Assembly (NCBI GenBank): GCA_947177825.1
Contig: CAMWWA010000062.1
Coordinates: forward strand, 1 to 7,317
DNA length: 7,317 nucleotides
From: an uncultured Clostridia bacterium
GTDB taxonomy: Bacteria > Bacillota > Clostridia > Christensenellales > Borkfalkiaceae
Reading direction: 5' to 3'
Shown: positions 1-6,140 of the stretch, piece after piece
How positions within the stretch are numbered: position 1 is the stretch's first letter
Layout of the letters: each line of letters begins with the position of its first letter
Notes under the pieces: generated by a model
What the model was told of the DNA's origin: nothing
The model's input: only the letters and a program-made list of their open reading frames with translations
Databases searched by the model: none
Translations under genes and position numbers: made by a program

Positions 1-2
1 TA

Positions 3-59
3 GCACGCGGCAAGCATACGCTTAAAGACCGCGACTGTTACGGCGACCATATAAACTAA
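3..59 (+). CDS. C-terminal end of an unidentified upstream gene (partial)
   Basis: Eighteen codons are open from the left edge to two consecutive TAA stops (57-59 and 60-62). The predicted tail ends in GDHIN. Codon choice (GGC, GAC, CGC, ATA, AAC) matches the genes downstream, and the second stop runs into the ribosome site of ilvD, which is how co-transcribed genes are usually joined here. The fragment is too short to assign to a family. From position in the pathway it could be another ilv or leu gene, but I see no recognisable motif. The other two forward frames also end by base 54, so even the reading frame is an inference. Confidence 0.4.
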   Translation, partial: ARGKHTLKDRDCYGDHIN

Positions 60-73
60 TAAGGAACATAATA

Positions 74-1738
74 ATGAAGAACATATTTTCCACCAGCACG
101 GATATGAGTTCGCAGCGCTCGCTTTTAAGGGCGCTGGGCTGGACCGACAGCGAAATGAATAAGCCTATAGTCGGCGTAATCTGCGCGCAGAGCGAGATTA
201 TCCCAGGACATATGCACCTTGATATGATAGCAAAAGCCGCGTCCGAGGGCGTTATAGCCGCGGGCGGCAAACCCGTAATACTGCCCGCCATAGGAGTGTG
301 CGACGGCATTGCAATGGGGCACGAGGGCATGAGATATTCCCTCCCCTCCCGTGAGATAATCGCCGACAGCTGCGAAATTCTTTTGCGCGCGCACGGCATA
401 CAGGCGGCGGTGTTTATAGGCAACTGCGACAAGATTATTCCCGGTATGCTTATGGCGGCGGCGAGAGTCAATATCCCCTCCGTATTCGTTTCGGGCGGTC
501 CTATGCTTGCAGGCAGAGTGCACGGCAAAAAGACCTCCCTTTCGACTATGTTCGAGGAGGTGGGCGCGTACAATGCAGGCAGGATAAGTGCGGATGAATT
601 AAAAGATTTCGAATGCGGCGCCTGCCCCACCTGCGGCTCGTGCAGCGGTATGTTTACGGCGAACAGCTTAAACTGCCTTTGCGAGGCGCTGGGTATGGCG
701 TTGCCCGGCAACGGCACGCTACCAATGGTTTACAGTGCGCGCCTTGCGCTTGCAAAACAGGCGGGCGAAGCGGTTATGAACCTGCTTGAAAAGAACGTAC
801 GCCCTTCGGACATAATGACGCCCGAAGCGTTTAAGAACGCCGAAACGGTGGATATGGCGATAGGCGCTTCCACCAACACCGTGCTTCACCTTATTGCAAT
901 AGCACGCGAAGCGGGACTGGGCAAGGAACAGGTTTCTATGGACATATTGAACGGCATAAGCGAGAAGACGCCCAACCTCTGCCGTCTTGCGCCTGCGGGC
1001 GAACACTACATCGAAGAGCTGCACGAGGCAGGCGGCATATCCGCCGTTATGAAGCAGCTTTACGACGCCAAACTTTTAAACGGCGACGTTATGACGGTTA
1101 GCGGCAAACCTTTAAAGGAAGTCATAAAGAATGCCGTCAACCGCAACGAGGAAATTATCCGCCCCGTTGCCTCCCCCTACTCCGCGCAGGGCGGCCTGAC
1201 CGTGCTCAAAGGCAATCTTGCAAAGGACGGCTGCGTGGTAAAGAAGTCGGCGGTAGACCCCAAGATGCTCAAGCACAGCGGACCTGCAAAATGCTTTGAC
1301 AGCGAGGAGCAGGCAATGCTTGCGATTTCGGGCGGAAAGATATGCGCGGGCGACGTCGTTGTTATCCGCTATGAAGGTCCCCTGGGCGGACCGGGCATGC
1401 GCGAAATGCTTACCCCCACCTCCGCCATCGTAGGCGCGGGCCTGGGCGACACGGTTGCACTAATTACCGACGGAAGATTTTCGGGAGCGACGCGCGGCGC
1501 GGCTATCGGTCACGTATGTCCCGAGGCGGCTGCCGGCGGTCTTATCGGCATAGTCAAGGACGGCGATATTATCGACATTGATATAAACGCCTGCTCGCTG
1601 AGCGTACGCCTAAGCGACGGGGAAATAGATAAGAGATATGCGGCGTTCAAGCCGCTCGTTAAGCCCGTTTCGGGTTATCTTTCGAGATACAGAAATTCGG
1701 TTACCTCCGCCTCCGACGGCGCGGTATTCAAAAAATAA
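74..1738 (+). CDS. ilvD: Dihydroxy-acid dehydratase IlvD
   Basis: This enzyme removes water from 2,3-dihydroxy-isovalerate and 2,3-dihydroxy-3-methylvalerate to give the 2-keto acids that precede valine/leucine and isoleucine; it is cytoplasmic and uses an Fe-S cluster and Mg2+. The 554 residues match the usual length of the Bacillus/Clostridium form. Visible signatures are SLLRALG (16-22), DGIAMGH (77-83), YSLPSREIIADS (88-99), GNCDK with C118, D119 and K120 (residue 120 is the lysine carbamylated in known structures), the cysteine-rich CPTCGSCSGMFTAN (184-197, C190 the likely cluster ligand), PGNGT (211-215), YEGPLGGPGM (433-442) and DGRFSG (466-471, with S470 at the proposed catalytic base). 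The segment PGHMHLD (44-50) lacks the first cysteine of the TPCN motif of the stable [2Fe-2S] enzymes, placing it with the E. coli-like oxygen-labile class. The start is set by AAGGA at 61-65, eight bases before ATG. It is probably internal to an operon, since no promoter is evident upstream. Confidence 0.97.
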   Translation: MKNIFSTSTDMSSQRSLLRALGWTDSEMNKPIVGVICAQSEIIPGHMHLDMIAKAASEGVIAAGGKPVILPAIGVCDGIAMGHEGMRYSLPSREIIADSCEILLRAHGIQAAVFIGNCDKIIPGMLMAAARVNIPSVFVSGGPMLAGRVHGKKTSLSTMFEEVGAYNAGRISADELKDFECGACPTCGSCSGMFTANSLNCLCEALGMALPGNGTLPMVYSARLALAKQAGEAVMNLLEKNVRPSDIMTPEAFKNAETVDMAIGASTNTVLHLIAIAREAGLGKEQVSMDILNGISEKTPNLCRLAPAGEHYIEELHEAGGISAVMKQLYDAKLLNGDVMTVSGKPLKEVIKNAVNRNEEIIRPVASPYSAQGGLTVLKGNLAKDGCVVKKSAVDPKMLKHSGPAKCFDSEEQAMLAISGGKICAGDVVVIRYEGPLGGPGMREMLTPTSAIVGAGLGDTVALITDGRFSGATRGAAIGHVCPEAAAGGLIGIVKDGDIIDIDINACSLSVRLSDGEIDKRYAAFKPLVKPVSGYLSRYRNSVTSASDGAVFKK

Positions 1739-1759
1739 ACCAAGCATATAGTATTACCA

Positions 1760-2503
1760 ATGAAAGAAAAGATATTGAATTTTTCCGTGGATACGGACGT
1801 AAACAGCATTGAATGCGATTTATATTGCGCGCACCTTATACTTGCCTCCGCGGACGACGGAAAGCTTACCGTCGAATACCCCGACTGCAAGAACGTTAAC
1901 GCAGGATTCGGCGACGGCACGCTTATAATCAACCAGCAGAGGCGCAAATTTTTCGCGCACAAGAAACAGGAAATTAAAGTACGCGTGCCCGAGCATACCG
2001 TGCCCGCGCTCAAAATATCGGGCAGGCACCTTGCCGTTGAAATAAGCGACGGCATTTACGGAGAGCTTGCCGTAACCACCGACGACGGCGACGTATACCT
2101 TTCGGGCGGCTCGTTCGGCGAAGCGGAGATTACGGGCGGCGACGTTTCGGTATATTTAAGCGGCGTAACCGTGAAGGGCAACCTTATAATTAAGATTGAC
2201 AGGGGCAACGTGCTTGCCGAAAACACCTTTGCAACGCGCTGCGAATGCAGGGCGGCGCGCGGCAATATCGGGCAGGTCAACCTCAACTGCAAGGACTCGT
2301 CCTTCGATACGCAGAAGGGCAATATCACCGCAAACCTTTCGGGCAGCGCAAGCGACTTCAATACCGACCTATTTACCAATGAAGGCACGGTTAACAGGGA
2401 GAGCGAAAAGCCCGACGGCGCGGAGGGCAGCTTCCACGCCTACACCAAGAAGGGAAACATAGTGCTCGACTTTGAAAAGGACGGGCAAAAGGAGAACGCC
2501 TGA
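1760..2503 (+). CDS. DUF4097-like predicted beta-helix protein of unknown function
   Basis: This 247-residue protein is not a known branched-chain amino acid enzyme. Its middle and end are built from short rungs in which a G-D or G-N turn is followed by alternating hydrophobic residues: GDVYLSG (110-116), GDVSVYLSG (127-135), GNLIIKI (140-146), GNVLAEN (149-155), GNIGQVNL (168-175), GNITANLSG (187-195) and GNIVLDF (232-238). This is the look of the DUF4097 'putative adhesin' beta-helix fold, though I assign it by pattern only. There is no signal peptide or membrane segment, so it should be cytoplasmic. Residues 1-75 form a separate region with several charged strands. It starts 21 bases after ilvD without a clear Shine-Dalgarno sequence and ends two bases before leuC, so it sits inside the operon. 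Codon use resembles its neighbours, arguing against recent insertion. Function is unknown. Confidence 0.85.
   Translation: MKEKILNFSVDTDVNSIECDLYCAHLILASADDGKLTVEYPDCKNVNAGFGDGTLIINQQRRKFFAHKKQEIKVRVPEHTVPALKISGRHLAVEISDGIYGELAVTTDDGDVYLSGGSFGEAEITGGDVSVYLSGVTVKGNLIIKIDRGNVLAENTFATRCECRAARGNIGQVNLNCKDSSFDTQKGNITANLSGSASDFNTDLFTNEGTVNRESEKPDGAEGSFHAYTKKGNIVLDFEKDGQKENA
2487..2496 (+). promoter_or_regulatory. Ribosome binding site of leuC inside the preceding gene
   Basis: AAAAGGAGAA lies within the last codons of the DUF4097-like gene, and its GGAG ends 11 bases before the ATG at 2506. It favours that ATG over the in-frame ATG two codons later at 2512, which would be 17 bases away. Because the site is buried in the upstream reading frame and the stop and start are two bases apart, the two genes are probably translationally coupled. 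Confidence 0.65.
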
Positions 2504-2505
2504 TT

Positions 2506-3759
2506 ATGGCAATGACAGCATCACAGAAGATTCTTGCCGCTCACGCGCACCTTGACGAGGTGACCGCGGGGCAGCTTATTTCCGCCGAACTCGACCTTGT
2601 TCTGGCGAACGACATTACGGGCCCCGTGGCGATTAAGGAATTCAAAAAGACGGGCGCGGACAAGGTTAAGGACAAAAGCAAGATTGCGCTGGTTATGGAC
2701 CACTTTGCTCCCAACAAGGACGTGAAGAGCGCCGAGCAGTGCAAAGCCTGCCGCATATTCGCCAGGGAACAGGGAATAGAAAACTTTTACGACGTCGGCA
2801 AGATGGGCATAGAACACGCCCTGTTGCCCGAACTCGGGCTTGTGGGCGCGGGCGACCTCTTGATAGGCGCGGACAGCCACACCTGCACTTACGGCGCGCT
2901 GGGCGCGTTTTCGACGGGCGTGGGCTCCACCGATATGGCGGCCGGTATGCTTACACAGAAGTGCTGGTTCAAGGTGCCCTCCGCAATAAAATTCGAGCTG
3001 ACGGGCAAACCCGCAAAGTACGTCTGCGGCAAGGACGTCATATTACATATTATCGGTTTGATAGGCGTCGACGGCGCACTGTATAAAAGTATGGAATTTA
3101 CGGGCGACGGCGTGAAATATCTGAACATCGACGACCGCTTTACAATCTGCAATATGGCAATTGAGGCGGGCGCGAAGAACGGCATATTCCCCGTCGACGA
3201 GGTTGCCCTGGAATATATGAAGGGCAGATTCAAGCGCCCCGTAAAGGCGTACGAAGCCGACCCCGACGCGCAGTACGACGCTGTTTACAAGATAGACTTA
3301 TCCAAGCTTAAGCCCACGGTATCCTTCCCCCACCTGCCTGAAAACACCAAAACCGAATGGGACAAGATTCCCGTTGACCAGGTTGTTATAGGCAGCTGCA
3401 CGAACGGAAGAATTACCGATATGCGCATAGCGGCTGAAATATTGAAGGGCAGAAAGGTTGCCGACGGCGTGAGGGCGATTATCATTCCCGCCACGCAGGA
3501 GGTTTACAGACAGTGCATTGCCGAGGGGCTTGTGAATATTTTCCTGGACGCTGGCGCGGTTATTTCCACCCCCACCTGCGGCCCCTGCCTTGGCGGCTAT
3601 ATGGGCATACTCGCGGAAGGCGAGAGGGCGGTTTCCACAACCAACAGAAATTTCGTGGGGCGCATGGGACACGTCAACAGTGAGGTTTATCTTGCCTCGC
3701 CCTACGTTGCCGCGGCAAGCGCCGTCAAAGGGTATTTGAGTACGCCCGACGAGTTGTAA
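2506..3759 (+). CDS. leuC: 3-isopropylmalate dehydratase large subunit LeuC
   Basis: This is the large, Fe-S-carrying subunit of isopropylmalate isomerase, which converts 2-isopropylmalate to 3-isopropylmalate via isopropylmaleate in leucine synthesis; it works in the cytoplasm as a complex with LeuD. The 417 residues fit the shorter LeuC type common in archaea and anaerobic bacteria, not the ~466-residue E. coli type. Aconitase-superfamily signatures are clear: QKILAAHA (7-14), [13 protein letters not shown] (123-135), GSTDMA (140-145), IGSCTNGR (295-302) and PTCGPCLGG (356-364). C298, C358 and C361 are the expected ligands of the [4Fe-4S] cluster. The C-terminal [10 protein letters not shown] (380-389) is also typical of the family. 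It starts two bases after the DUF4097-like gene and is followed 12 bases later by leuD. A related homoaconitase activity cannot be excluded from sequence, but the leuD-leuB context supports leucine synthesis. Confidence 0.96.
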   Translation: MAMTASQKILAAHAHLDEVTAGQLISAELDLVLANDITGPVAIKEFKKTGADKVKDKSKIALVMDHFAPNKDVKSAEQCKACRIFAREQGIENFYDVGKMGIEHALLPELGLVGAGDLLIGADSHTCTYGALGAFSTGVGSTDMAAGMLTQKCWFKVPSAIKFELTGKPAKYVCGKDVILHIIGLIGVDGALYKSMEFTGDGVKYLNIDDRFTICNMAIEAGAKNGIFPVDEVALEYMKGRFKRPVKAYEADPDAQYDAVYKIDLSKLKPTVSFPHLPENTKTEWDKIPVDQVVIGSCTNGRITDMRIAAEILKGRKVADGVRAIIIPATQEVYRQCIAEGLVNIFLDAGAVISTPTCGPCLGGYMGILAEGERAVSTTNRNFVGRMGHVNSEVYLASPYVAAASAVKGYLSTPDEL

Positions 3760-3763
3760 GGAG
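3758..3763 (+). promoter_or_regulatory. Ribosome binding site of leuD overlapping the leuC stop codon
   Basis: AAGGAG shares two bases with the TAA stop of leuC (3757-3759) and stands eight bases before the leuD ATG. The overlap suggests that ribosomes finishing leuC can restart on leuD, which would help keep the two subunits in balance. Confidence 0.75.
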
Positions 3764-3771
3764 TCATACAT

Positions 3772-4263
3772 ATGGAAATTCACGGCAAAGTTTTTAAGTA
3801 CGGCAACGACGTAGATACGGACGTTATAATACCGGCGCGCTATCTCAACGACAGCTCGGAAAGCGCGCTTGCCTCCCACTGCATGGAGGACATAGACGCG
3901 GACTTCGTTAAGAAGGTCAAGAAGGGCGACGTTATAGTTGCGGGCGACAACTTCGGTTGCGGCTCCTCGCGCGAGCACGCTCCCCTTGCAATCAAGGCAA
4001 GCGGTATAAGTCTGGTAATAGCAAAATCGTTTGCGAGAATTTTTTACCGCAACGCAATAAATATCGGCTTGCCCATTCTGGAATGTCCCGAAGCGGTTGC
4101 GGCAATCAAGGCGGGCGACGGCGTTAAAGCCGACCTTTCGGCAGGTGTGATTTACAACCTGACCACGGGCGAAAAATTTTCGGCGCAGCCCTTCCCGGCT
4201 TTCATTCAGGAAATAATAAACGACGGCGGTTTGCTTGCAAATCTGGCGAAAAAGGGCAATTAA
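3772..4263 (+). CDS. leuD: 3-isopropylmalate dehydratase small subunit LeuD
   Basis: This is the small (swivel-domain) subunit of isopropylmalate isomerase, which completes the active site with LeuC. At 163 residues it belongs to the short form that partners with the ~420-residue LeuC; E. coli LeuD is about 200 residues. Visible signatures are [13 protein letters not shown] (13-25), the loop YLND (24-27) in the region known to influence substrate choice in this superfamily, and [12 protein letters not shown] (60-71), whose serines and arginine belong to the substrate-binding motif. [16 protein letters not shown] (86-101) follows. The start is supported by AAGGAG eight bases upstream. The gene is followed after 40 bases by leuB, the next enzyme in the pathway. 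Confidence 0.96.
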   Translation: MEIHGKVFKYGNDVDTDVIIPARYLNDSSESALASHCMEDIDADFVKKVKKGDVIVAGDNFGCGSSREHAPLAIKASGISLVIAKSFARIFYRNAINIGLPILECPEAVAAIKAGDGVKADLSAGVIYNLTTGEKFSAQPFPAFIQEIINDGGLLANLAKKGN

Positions 4264-4303
4264 CCCCCATATATGCGGCAAATAACGGCAGAAAAGGTTT
4301 AAT

Positions 4304-5380
4304 ATGAATTATAATATAGTAGTTTTGGACGGCGACGGAATAGGCCCCGAAATATGCGCGGGCGCCATAAAAGTACTCAACGCCGTAGGTAAAAAATTCG
4401 GTCACGACTTCAAATTCGAGCACCGTCTTATAGGCGGCTGCGCAATAGATAAGTGCGGAGTTCCCCTGCCCGAGGAAACGGTTAAAGCCTGCCTTGCAAG
4501 CGACAGCGTTTTGCTGGGCGCGGTGGGCGGTTACAAGTGGGACAACCTTCCCGTGGACGTGCGCCCCGAAAAGGGCTTGCTGGGCATAAGAAAGGCTATG
4601 GGGCTGTATTCCAATATCCGCCCCGCAAAGCTTTGGGCAAGCCTTGCAAACGCCTCCCCCATCAAATACGAGCTTGTAAAGGACGGCGTTGAAATTATAA
4701 TAGTCAGAGAGCTTACGGGCGGCATTTACTTCGGCGAGCGCGGCAAGGGCTTCGACACGATGAGCGGCGAATACGCCTGGGACACCGAAAAATATTCGGT
4801 TGCCGAGATTGAGCGCATAACGCGCATTGCGTGCGAGCTTGCAATGAAGCGCACCAAAAAAATCATATCCGTGGATAAAGCCAACGTGCTGGAAAGCAGC
4901 AGGCTGTGGCGCAAGACGGTGCACGCTTACGCCGAAAAGTACTACCCCGAAATCACCGTCGAGGATATGCTTGTGGACAACACGGCTATGCAGATTGTAA
5001 AGAACCCGGCACAGTTCGACGTCGTGGTGACGTCCAACATTTTCGGCGACATTTTATCCGACGAGGCGGCGCAGGTGACGGGCTCTATCGGCATGCTTGC
5101 CTCCTCCTCTCTCGGCGACGGTACGCGCGGACTTTACGAGCCCATTCACGGCTCGGCGCCCGACATTGCCGGCAAGGATATTGCCAACCCCGTTGCAACA
5201 ATTCTGGCGGCGGCAATGATGCTGCGCGACAGCTTCGGTTTAACGAAGGAATGCGCCGCGATAGAGAGCGCCGTGCAGAAGGTGCTTGAAGAGGGCTGGC
5301 GCACCGCCGATATTATGCAGGACGGCGCGAAAAAAGTTAAGGGCAGCGAGATGGCGGCACTCATTGCGGAAAGGATATGA
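4304..5380 (+). CDS. leuB: 3-isopropylmalate dehydrogenase LeuB
   Basis: The enzyme oxidises and decarboxylates 3-isopropylmalate with NAD+ to 2-ketoisocaproate, the keto acid of leucine; it is a cytoplasmic dimer. The 358 residues are full length for the family. Residues aligning with the well-studied Thermus enzyme are all present: substrate-binding R96, R106 and R135, catalytic Y142 in GGIYFGERG and K192 in SVDKAN, metal-binding D225, D249 and D253 (the last two in IFGDILSDE), and the NAD-binding stretch [15 protein letters not shown] (282-296). D287 matches the aspartate that selects NAD over NADP. The N-terminus carries DGDGIGPE (9-16). ATG at 4304 has AAGG at 4294-4297, six bases upstream. 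Its last codons overlap the start of the next gene by four bases (ATGA). Malate/tartrate dehydrogenase relatives are less likely given the intact Tyr loop and the leuCD context. Confidence 0.97.
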   Translation: MNYNIVVLDGDGIGPEICAGAIKVLNAVGKKFGHDFKFEHRLIGGCAIDKCGVPLPEETVKACLASDSVLLGAVGGYKWDNLPVDVRPEKGLLGIRKAMGLYSNIRPAKLWASLANASPIKYELVKDGVEIIIVRELTGGIYFGERGKGFDTMSGEYAWDTEKYSVAEIERITRIACELAMKRTKKIISVDKANVLESSRLWRKTVHAYAEKYYPEITVEDMLVDNTAMQIVKNPAQFDVVVTSNIFGDILSDEAAQVTGSIGMLASSSLGDGTRGLYEPIHGSAPDIAGKDIANPVATILAAAMMLRDSFGLTKECAAIESAVQKVLEEGWRTADIMQDGAKKVKGSEMAALIAERI

Positions 5381-6048
5381 TTGAGCAAAACGTTCAAAAA
5401 CTTTTGGAAAGCCTGCCAAAAACAAACCCTTTCGGCGAAAAGGTGACTTTGGTTGCGGCGGTCAAATTACAGTCCCCCGAAGACATTAACCGCGCCATAT
5501 CCGCGGGTATAACCGATATTGGCGACAATCACGTTCAGGAATTCAAGGACAAATACGACCAGATTACGGGCAACCCGGTCCGCCACTTTATAGGTCATTT
5601 ACAGACCAACAAGGTCAAATACCTTTTAGGCAAGGTCGACCTGTACCACTCCCTCGACCGCTACGCCTTGGCGGATGAGCTTTCAAAACGCGGCGAGCGC
5701 GCCGGCGTCGTTTCAAGCGTTTTAATTCAGATAAACATAGGAAACGAGGCGACCAAGTCGGGCTTTGCATTGGAAGATGCCGATGAGGCGTATGCAAGAA
5801 TAAAGGCTATGCAGTCTTTAAAGGTCAAGGGACTTATGGCGATGCTGCCCGACGTGGACGACGAAAAAGAGCTTACGCGCCTTGCAAAACTTATGCGCGA
5901 AAAGTTTGAAAAGCTGAAGCAAACCGACCCCGATATACAATACCTTTCGATGGGTATGAGCGGCGACTGGAAGCTGTGCGTTGAATGCGGAAGCAATATG
6001 ATACGCCTCGGCACCGCCATTTTCGGGAAACGTAATTATCAAAATTAA
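5377..6048 (+). CDS. yggS: YggS/PLPBP-family pyridoxal phosphate homeostasis protein
   Basis: This family (YggS in E. coli, YlmE in Bacillus, PLPBP in humans) is a single-domain PLP-binding barrel like the N-terminal domain of alanine racemase. It has no established catalytic activity and keeps free vitamin B6 in balance. The 223 residues are a normal length. K30, in LVAAVKLQ, falls where the PLP lysine lies in the usual AVSKT motif. Other family signatures are GDNHVQE (49-55, normally GENRVQE), [14 protein letters not shown] (70-83), KVDLYHSLD (86-94), [11 protein letters not shown] (120-130), MGMSGDW (192-198) and [15 protein letters not shown] (205-219), whose serine and arginine contact the PLP phosphate in relatives. 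It overlaps leuB by four bases, so it is coupled to it; GGA at 5368-5370 and AAGG at 5371-5374 can serve as ribosome site. Loss of yggS in E. coli is known to disturb isoleucine/valine metabolism, which gives a rationale for its position here. Confidence 0.93.
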   Translation: MIEQNVQKLLESLPKTNPFGEKVTLVAAVKLQSPEDINRAISAGITDIGDNHVQEFKDKYDQITGNPVRHFIGHLQTNKVKYLLGKVDLYHSLDRYALADELSKRGERAGVVSSVLIQINIGNEATKSGFALEDADEAYARIKAMQSLKVKGLMAMLPDVDDEKELTRLAKLMREKFEKLKQTDPDIQYLSMGMSGDWKLCVECGSNMIRLGTAIFGKRNYQN

Positions 6049-6060
6049 ATATTTATATAA

Positions 6061-6089
6061 TTGATTTATAATTCAAAGTGTGCTACAAT
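6061..6089 (+). promoter_or_regulatory. Likely sigma-A type promoter for the SDR gene
   Basis: TTGATT (6061-6066, four of six consensus bases) is followed after exactly 17 bases by TACAAT (6084-6089, five of six). Upstream is a very AT-rich stretch (6041-6060) that could assist binding. A start near 6096 would leave a leader of about 45 bases before the ATG at 6141. A TATAAT at 6067-6072 also exists but has no acceptable -35 box 17 bases upstream. Assigned by eye only. Confidence 0.5.
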
Positions 6090-6108
6090 TCTATTGGGCA
6101 CATTTTTT
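6075..6108 (+). terminator. Probable rho-independent terminator of the ilv-leu-yggS operon
   Basis: AAAGTGTGC (6075-6083) pairs with GCACATTTT (6098-6106) over nine base pairs including one G-U, and inside it CAAT (6086-6089) can pair with ATTG (6093-6096) around a three-base loop. A run of six T residues (6103-6108) follows directly. It lies 26 bases after the yggS stop. The stem is not GC-rich, so efficiency may be partial. The promoter -10 box lies inside its loop. Confidence 0.5.
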
Positions 6109-6140
6109 ATTTGCCCTCCATTACATAGGAGAAACAAAAA

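Noticed and set aside
22..717. 231-codon minus-strand open frame opposite the start of ilvD
   Set aside because: It is antisense to a conserved ilvD coding region, with S/I/P-rich composition and no domain; a shadow frame.
2196..2462. Arg/Ala-rich 88-codon plus-strand frame within the beta-helix gene
   Set aside because: The R/A/T-rich composition is what a shifted frame of this GC-rich coding sequence gives; no ribosome site or motif.
1760..2503. Recent horizontal insertion of the beta-helix gene into the operon
   Set aside because: No flanking repeats or mobile-element remnants are visible, and its codon usage matches the neighbouring genes.
3298..4281. 327-codon open frame on the minus strand opposite leuC and leuD
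   Set aside because: It lies antisense to two unambiguous genes, spans their boundary, has no recognisable domain, and its length is explained by the GC-rich third-position codon bias of the plus-strand genes.
4273..4302. Nine-codon mini-frame (ATG to TAA) ending one base before the leuB start, a possible coupling peptide
   Set aside because: The nearest purine-rich site is about 18 bases upstream and the peptide has no leucine codons, so it is not an attenuator leader; most likely chance.
4202..4924. 240-codon minus-strand open frame opposite leuD/leuB
   Set aside because: It is a shadow of leuB, with low-complexity A/Y/F-rich composition typical of antisense reading and no family motif.
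6067..6072. Perfect TATAAT as an alternative -10 box
   Set aside because: No TTGACA-like element lies 16-18 bases upstream (the region is only AT-rich), so the TTGATT/TACAAT pair is the better candidate.
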